Below are positions 59,196 to 64,000 of a DNA stretch of 64,000 nucleotides, in pieces. The stretch spans positions 4,278,001-4,342,000 of the forward strand of contig NZ_LR594659.1 in the NCBI RefSeq assembly GCF_901827155.1, given 5' to 3'. Position 1 is the first letter of the stretch, and each line of letters starts with the position of its first letter. Under the pieces are notes generated by a model. It did no database searches. It was not told the origin of the DNA and saw nothing but the letters and a program-made list of their open reading frames with translations. The DNA comes from Variovorax sp. PBL-H6 (lineage in GTDB: Bacteria > Pseudomonadota > Gammaproteobacteria > Burkholderiales > Burkholderiaceae_C). The position numbers and the translations under genes are program-made.

Positions 59196-60068
59196 ATGCC
59201 GTCGCCCGCCTTTGCACCCGACATGCCCGCACGCCGCCGCGCCGTGCAGCCGGGAGTCCCCCCGCCGGCCCATGTGGTGGTCCCGCTCACACCAGAGCGC
59301 TATGTGCCCGATGCGCTGCGACCGCTGCGCGCCAAGGAGCATTTCCTCGAAGCCGACACCATTGTCGAGCTGCACACGCATCCCTGGCCGCAGCTCACGT
59401 TCTCGACGAAGGGCGTGATCCGCCTCAGCACCGAGGACGGCAGCTATATCGTGCCGCCCTCGCGCGCACTCTGGGTGCCTGCCAACATGGCGCACAGCAT
59501 CACACTGATAGAGGACGCGGAGCTGCGCACCGTCTATCTGCACAGCTGGCTCGGCCCTGTCTGGGAGAAATGCGAGGTGCTGGAGATCAGCCCGCTGCTG
59601 CGCGCCCTGATGCTGGCGCTGGACACCACGCCTGACGGCACGCCGCCGGCCGATCCGCATGCGGCGCAGCGCGAACGCTGGATCGCACCGCTCCTGGTCG
59701 ACGAACTGGAACGCGCGACGCAGATCCGCATCGACGTACCGCTGCCCGCCGACAAGCGCCTGCGCCAACTCTGCGAGACGCTGCTGCGCAACCCCGCCGG
59801 CCGCGCCACGCTGGCAGAGCGCGCTCAGACCATCGGCGCCAGCGAACGCACGGTCGCGCGCCTGTTCCGCGACCAGCTGGGCATGAGCTGGCAGCAGTGG
59901 CGCCAGCAAGCGGTGCTCGCCCATGCGCTGCCGCTGCTTGCGCGCGGCATGGCCGTGAGCCAGGTGGCGTCGGCCAGCGGCTATGCGACCGACAGTGCGT
60001 TCTGTGCGATGTTCAAGGCAGCGACCGGTCAATCGCCGACGGCTTTCCAGCACAAGAGGAAGAAGTAG
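59196..60068 (+). CDS. AraC-family regulator with cupin N-domain
   Basis: The 290-residue protein has a cupin-like sensor domain (ADTIVELHTHPWPQLTFSTK, GSYIVPPSRALWVPANMAHS) and a C-terminal AraC double HTH: LAERAQTIGASERTVARLFR and GMAVSQVASASGYATDSAFC, ending TGQSPTAFQHKRKK. It is divergent from the MFS gene, with GACAA/TTGTC arms at 59177-59189 just before its ATG 59196. ATG 59223 is an alternative start. Confidence 0.92.
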   Translation: MPSPAFAPDMPARRRAVQPGVPPPAHVVVPLTPERYVPDALRPLRAKEHFLEADTIVELHTHPWPQLTFSTKGVIRLSTEDGSYIVPPSRALWVPANMAHSITLIEDAELRTVYLHSWLGPVWEKCEVLEISPLLRALMLALDTTPDGTPPADPHAAQRERWIAPLLVDELERATQIRIDVPLPADKRLRQLCETLLRNPAGRATLAERAQTIGASERTVARLFRDQLGMSWQQWRQQAVLAHALPLLARGMAVSQVASASGYATDSAFCAMFKAATGQSPTAFQHKRKK

Positions 60069-60234
60069 CGAGTGGTGCTTCCCCCGCCGAGGCCGGCTGG
60101 CTTGCTGCAGGAACCGACTGCGACCTACCGGACAAGACCACGCAAGATCGCTTCGGGCACCGCGAAGGCTTGAGGCTCGAGGCGCTTTCGTATGATCGGC
60201 GGGTGCACCCCGAATCATTTCCCGCGGTGAAGGC

Positions 60235-61956
60235 ATGGCCCTGAACCGCGACCAGCTCGCGCGCTGGCTCCCCTTCCTCGGCTGGCCCCGCCCCAGCCGC
60301 GCCCTTCTCACCGGCGAGGCGCTGGCCGGCATCACGGTCGCCTTGATGGTGATCCCGCAGGGCGTTGCCTATGCGGCGCTCGCCGGCATGCCGCTGGTCA
60401 CGGGCATCTACGCGTCGCTCCTGCCTGCGCTCATCGGCGTGCTGTTCAGCGCATCGACCCGGCTCTCGGTCGGGCCGACCGCCCTGTCGAGCCTGCTCGT
60501 TGCGGCCTCCCTCGGCCCGCTCGCGATTCCGGGCAGTGCCGAGTGGGTCGCCCTGGCCGTGTGGCTGTGCTTCATGTCAGGCGCGATCCAGTTGCTGCTG
60601 GGCATAGGCGGCTTCGGCTGGGTCTTGCGCCTGGTCAACTCGCCGGTGCTGATGGGCTTCACCCAGGCGGCTTCGGTGCTGATCATCCTGTCGCAGGTGC
60701 CGGCGCTCTTCGGCTTTACCGGCCGCAGCATCGGCCAGCTGTGGCACGGGCCGCCGCCCGATTTCCTGGCGATCGCCTTCGGACTCGGCAGCATGGCAGC
60801 GCTATGGATCGCGAAGGAGCGCCTCCCCCGCTTTCCGGCAGCGATGGTGGTGGTGGGTGTCTGCGCGGCGATCAGCGCTGCCATCGGCTACGCGCTGCGC
60901 GGCGGCGCGGTGGTCGGCACCCTGCCTTCGGGCCTGCCCGCCTTCTACTGGCCCGGCACGCAGCCGCTGGGCACTTTCGGGGCCCTGCTGCTGCCGGCGC
61001 TGATGATCACGCTGGTGAGCTTCCTCGAAACGGCCTCGAGCGCCAAGGTGGACAACGCGCGCGCCGGCAAGCTGTGGAACGAAAACCAGGACCTGATCGG
61101 CCAGGGGCTCGCAAAGATCGCCTCGGGCTTCTCGGGCGCCTTCCCCACCAGCTCTTCCTTCTCACGCTCGGCCATCAATCTCTATGCCGGCGCCCAAACG
61201 GGCTGGGCCACCGTGTTCTGCGTGCTGCTGATCGGGGCCGCGCTGCTGTGGGCAATGCCGCTGCTCTACCACGTACCCCAGGCGGTGCTGGCCTCCATCG
61301 TGGTGATTGCGATGCTGGGGCTGGTGCGGCCCGGGCAGTTCGTGTCGCTCTGGCGCATCTCGCGCGTGGAGGCGGTCACCGCGCTGGTGACCTTCGTTCT
61401 CACCATCGCCACCTCGCCCTCCATTTACTGGGGCGTGCTCGCCGGCTTGCTGATGAGCCTGAGCCATTACATGTACGGGCACCTGCATCCCCGAATCATC
61501 GAAGTGGGCCTGCATCCGGACGGCAGCCTGCGCGACCGCCACCTCTGGAACCTGCCGCCAGTGGCGCCCCAGCTGCACGCGATGCGCATGGACGCCGAGC
61601 TCGACTTCGCGACCGCCAGCACGCTGGAGCGCGCCATCACGGTCACGCTGGCGATGCGGCCGGAGCTCACCGACATCTGCCTTTTCGCGCAGCCCATCAA
61701 CCGCATCGACGTGACCGGCGCCGAGGTATTCGGCGCAATCCGCCGCCTGCTGGAATCCAAAGGCGTCAGGCTCCATCTGAGCGGCCTCAAGCTGCCGGTG
61801 CAGCAGGTGCTGGAGCGCGCCGGGCTGCTGGCGCCGGGCCCGATGATGTTCATCTACCGCACCGACGCCGATGCGCTTGCGGCTTTGGGCACCATGCAGG
61901 TTTCCGACGAAGTCGCGCCGGCGCTCAGTCCTGCACCGGCCCGCGCAGACGCTTGA
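60235..61956 (+). CDS. SulP-family anion permease with STAS domain
   Basis: The 573-residue protein has the SulP membrane core with the signature GITVALMVIPQGVAYAALAG, NSPVLMGFTQAASVLIIL and SGFSGAFPTSSSFSRSAINL. A C-terminal STAS domain follows (MRMDAELDFATASTLERAIT, RIDVTGAEVFGAIRRLLESK). These transporters move sulfate, bicarbonate or dicarboxylates. ATG 60235 directly begins MALNRDQLARWLPFLG. Its last 32 bases overlap the convergent arfB gene. Confidence 0.95.
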   Translation: MALNRDQLARWLPFLGWPRPSRALLTGEALAGITVALMVIPQGVAYAALAGMPLVTGIYASLLPALIGVLFSASTRLSVGPTALSSLLVAASLGPLAIPGSAEWVALAVWLCFMSGAIQLLLGIGGFGWVLRLVNSPVLMGFTQAASVLIILSQVPALFGFTGRSIGQLWHGPPPDFLAIAFGLGSMAALWIAKERLPRFPAAMVVVGVCAAISAAIGYALRGGAVVGTLPSGLPAFYWPGTQPLGTFGALLLPALMITLVSFLETASSAKVDNARAGKLWNENQDLIGQGLAKIASGFSGAFPTSSSFSRSAINLYAGAQTGWATVFCVLLIGAALLWAMPLLYHVPQAVLASIVVIAMLGLVRPGQFVSLWRISRVEAVTALVTFVLTIATSPSIYWGVLAGLLMSLSHYMYGHLHPRIIEVGLHPDGSLRDRHLWNLPPVAPQLHAMRMDAELDFATASTLERAITVTLAMRPELTDICLFAQPINRIDVTGAEVFGAIRRLLESKGVRLHLSGLKLPVQQVLERAGLLAPGPMMFIYRTDADALAALGTMQVSDEVAPALSPAPARADA

Positions 61957-62338
61957 TCTGCCCGCGCTGGCTCTTGCCCTCGAGCCGGCGCTGCCTGGCT
62001 CCATAGCTCGGCTTGGTCGGCCGGCGCACGCGCGGCGGCAGTGCCACGCTGTCGACCCATTCCTGCAGCCGCGCCAGCGCATCGGCGCGGTTCATGTCCT
62101 GGCTGCGGTGGCGCTGCGCCTTCAGGACCAGCACGCCTTCCTGGGTGATGCGGCTGTCGCGCAGGGCGAGCAGGCGCTCCTTGACAGCGTCCGGCAGTGA
62201 ACTGGCGCGGATGTCGTAGCGCAGGTGCACGGCGCTCGACACCTTGTTGACGTTCTGGCCGCCTGCGCCCTGCGCGCGCATGGCGCTGAACTCGACCTCC
62301 GAGGGGTCGATGGGGACGAGCGGGCGCGGCGCGGGCAT
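61925..62338 (-). CDS. arfB: Alternative ribosome-rescue factor ArfB
   Basis: The 137-residue peptidyl-tRNA hydrolase rescues ribosomes stalled on mRNA ends. The catalytic GGQ is in EFSAMRAQGAGGQNVNKVSS, and the Lys/Arg-rich C-terminal tail that enters the empty mRNA channel is PTKPSYGARQRRLEGKSQRG. Length and layout match E. coli YaeJ (140). It is a single gene, convergent with the SulP gene. Confidence 0.96.
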   Translation of the reverse strand: MPAPRPLVPIDPSEVEFSAMRAQGAGGQNVNKVSSAVHLRYDIRASSLPDAVKERLLALRDSRITQEGVLVLKAQRHRSQDMNRADALARLQEWVDSVALPPRVRRPTKPSYGARQRRLEGKSQRGQIKRLRGPVQD

Positions 62339-62383
62339 GCGCCATTTTGCCGCCGCCGAACCGGTGCGATCGCGGGGCGAACG

Positions 62384-64000
62384 CTACACCGGCAGCACGT
62401 CCAGGTTGTTCGCGCCCGGCAGCGCATGGAGGCTCATCGCGAGCCGCGCCGTGTACGAGCGGCTCAGCACGGTGCTGACCTCCGTCCAGTCAGCCCGGGC
62501 CTCGGACGGCGTCAAAGTGAGAACGACATAGCCGCGCTTGCTCGTCTCTGCATAGCGAAGGTCCTTCACCATCTTGGGGAAGGCGTCCGTCAAGACGGGC
62601 CCGGAGATCAGCGGCAGCAGGATCTCGAGTCCAGGCGAGCTGACCGAGGGCGTTGCAAACTCGACGCCGACGCGTTGCCCGGACGCATCGGTCAGGTTGC
62701 TGGCCCACGCGTTGTGGGTGTCGCCGGCGAGCGAGACCAGGTTCTTGCCCATCGAACGGGCCGCCGCGAGCACCGTTTCCCTAGCGGCCGGGTAGCCGTC
62801 CCACGCATCGAGGTTGTAGGGAACGCGGCGCTGGGCCAGCAATGCACGCTGGCTGTCGCTGCGCAAGGCTTCCGGCGTGGACTGTGCCAGCACATAGTCG
62901 CTCACCGTCTCCAGCGTGAAGGCGCTTGCAACGCTGAGCGGGATCTCCATGCGCGCCATCAACACCTGCTGCCCCAGCACCTGCCAGGTGGCGCTGGAAG
63001 CGGCCATGCGCGCTGACAGCCAATCCGATTGCTCGGCGCCGAGCAACTGGCGAGAGGGGCTGTCGGCCGCGCCCTCCAGGTAGGCGTCGAGATTGACCTG
63101 GATATCCCGCCCGATGATCCGCGTGTCCAGCATGTGCAGCGACGCGAGCGTGCCGAAGTCGAAGGTCCGGTAGATCTTCAGCGGATTGGCAGGGTCAGGC
63201 ATCCTGATCGGAAGCCATTCGCGATAGGCCTGTACTGCGGCCAGGCGCCGGGCGGTGAATGCGCCTTCGCTATCGGGGTCGTGGTTGGCCGCGCCGCCAG
63301 CCCACGCGTTGTTGGCAAGATCATGGTCGTCCCACACCGCGATCATCGGCATCCGCGCATGCAGCGCGCGGAGATCCGGATCGGACTTGTACTGCGCGTG
63401 ACGACGGCGATAGTCCTCGAGCGTCAGGATCTCATGCGACGGTTGCGATTCGCGATCGAGCGCGATCGCCAGTTGCGACGCGAAGCCCACCACCCCGTAC
63501 TCGTAGATGTAGTCGCCCAGGTGCAGGACCAGGTCGACGTCACTGCGCTTGGCGAGTTCGGCGCAAACATTGAAGTAGCCCGCCGGGAAGTTCGTGCAGG
63601 ACAGCACGCCGAGCCGGATCTGCGAGACGTTGCCGGTCGGCAGGGTCTTCGTGCGTCCGACCGGTGAACGCTCCGACCCGACATAGAAGCGGTAGTAGTA
63701 CTCGCTCGCGGGCAGCAGCCCGGTGGCGTCTACCTTCACGGTGTAGTCCTGCTCGGGCCCCGTGCTGGTCGTGCCGCGGGCCACGATGACGCCGAAGTTT
63801 GCATCGCTCGCGACTTCCCAGCTCAGGTTGAGGGCGCCGGGACTCGCCGAAGTGACGCGGGTCCACAGGATGACGCGATCCGTCAGCGGATCGCCGCTGG
63901 CGACGCCGTGCGAGAACAGCGGTGCGGCACCCTCTGGCGTGCCACCACCACCATTGCCACTGCCACCTCCACCTCCACCGCCAATAACGCCGCCGCCGAA
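62384..64000 (-). CDS. PhoD-like alkaline phosphatase D, 5' end beyond window
   Basis: The frame is open to the right edge (539 codons seen). It contains the PhoD N-domain FSHGVASGDPLTDRVILWTR and the metallophosphatase core: LSCTNFPAGYFNVCAELAKR, LVLHLGDYIYEYG, AVWDDHDLANNAWAGGAANH, and LVSLAGDTHNAWASNL near residue 400. Directly before the N-domain is a glycine-rich linker (VIGGGGGGGSGNGGGGTPE), which probably follows a Tat signal lying outside the window. PhoD enzymes are secreted phosphodiesterases/phosphomonoesterases using Ca and Fe. Confidence 0.93.
   Translation of the reverse strand, partial: FGGGVIGGGGGGGSGNGGGGTPEGAAPLFSHGVASGDPLTDRVILWTRVTSASPGALNLSWEVASDANFGVIVARGTTSTGPEQDYTVKVDATGLLPASEYYYRFYVGSERSPVGRTKTLPTGNVSQIRLGVLSCTNFPAGYFNVCAELAKRSDVDLVLHLGDYIYEYGVVGFASQLAIALDRESQPSHEILTLEDYRRRHAQYKSDPDLRALHARMPMIAVWDDHDLANNAWAGGAANHDPDSEGAFTARRLAAVQAYREWLPIRMPDPANPLKIYRTFDFGTLASLHMLDTRIIGRDIQVNLDAYLEGAADSPSRQLLGAEQSDWLSARMAASSATWQVLGQQVLMARMEIPLSVASAFTLETVSDYVLAQSTPEALRSDSQRALLAQRRVPYNLDAWDGYPAARETVLAAARSMGKNLVSLAGDTHNAWASNLTDASGQRVGVEFATPSVSSPGLEILLPLISGPVLTDAFPKMVKDLRYAETSKRGYVVLTLTPSEARADWTEVSTVLSRSYTARLAMSLHALPGANNLDVLPV

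Overview
The window is GC-rich DNA from a betaproteobacterium of the order Burkholderiales, most likely family Comamonadaceae and of Variovorax type. The evidence is the conserved order thrS-infC-rpmI-rplT-pheS-pheT-ihfA-merR-tRNA-Pro, two Bug-type tripartite tricarboxylate receptors, a lysine/alanine-rich SWIB histone-like protein, and a stand-alone lumazine synthase behind an FMN riboswitch. Genus level is inference.

Bases 1 to about 31,010 are a mobile island. Reading leftward from the right end it carries a P4-type tyrosine integrase (29614-30864) facing tRNA-Pro, then accessory genes. Next comes a backbone of the kind found in Tn4371-like integrative and conjugative elements (ICEs): radC, a NYN/LOTUS protein, DUF932, parB, DUF736, DUF2958, DUF2285, an HTH protein, repA with iterons, parA, a ribbon-helix-helix protein, DUF2840, traF and a VirD2-type relaxase. 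The backbone genes from the relaxase to parA overlap by ATGA junctions. No traG or trb genes are visible left of the relaxase. That stretch holds a broken MFS transporter fused to a methyltransferase scrap, a truncated siderophore-interacting protein, and the start of an acyl-CoA synthetase running off the edge.

Two probable anti-phage modules are embedded in the island. One (10156-14048) is an OLD-family ATPase/TOPRIM nuclease overlapping a UvrD-type helicase, which is the Gabija architecture; it sits beside the 3' remnant of a backbone gene. The other (23830-29215), directly beside the integrase, pairs a nitrilase-superfamily protein (Glu-Lys-Cys triad visible) with a 1204-residue SMC/Rad50-like ATPase that has a CxxC hook and an extra N-terminal domain. 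I do not recognise this pair as a named system and consider it the best candidate for something new.

Bases 31,057 to 43,008 are core chromosome. They hold tRNA-Pro(GGG), a MerR regulator, the pheST-ihfA and infC-rpmI-rplT translation genes, thrS with a terminator-like hairpin in its leader, isocitrate lyase with palindromes in its promoter region, a gamma-glutamylcyclotransferase-like protein, an EamA permease and the SWIB protein. A thiamine-diphosphate enzyme and a divergent TetR regulator follow.

From 45,591 to 55,496 lies a likely catabolic operon. A sigma-70-type promoter and an operator palindrome precede a Bug receptor, a Gfo/Idh/MocA dehydrogenase, a DUF993 aldolase-like protein, a second Bug receptor with TctB and TctA, two sugar-phosphate isomerase/epimerase-like proteins and an enolase-superfamily dehydratase. 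The set suggests uptake and breakdown of a polyol, sugar acid or related carboxylate; the substrate is unknown.

The right end holds the FMN riboswitch and lumazine synthase, a GAF protein, a TauE/SafE permease, an intergenic hairpin element, an MFS permease with a divergent AraC regulator, a SulP permease, ArfB, and a PhoD-type phosphatase cut by the window edge.
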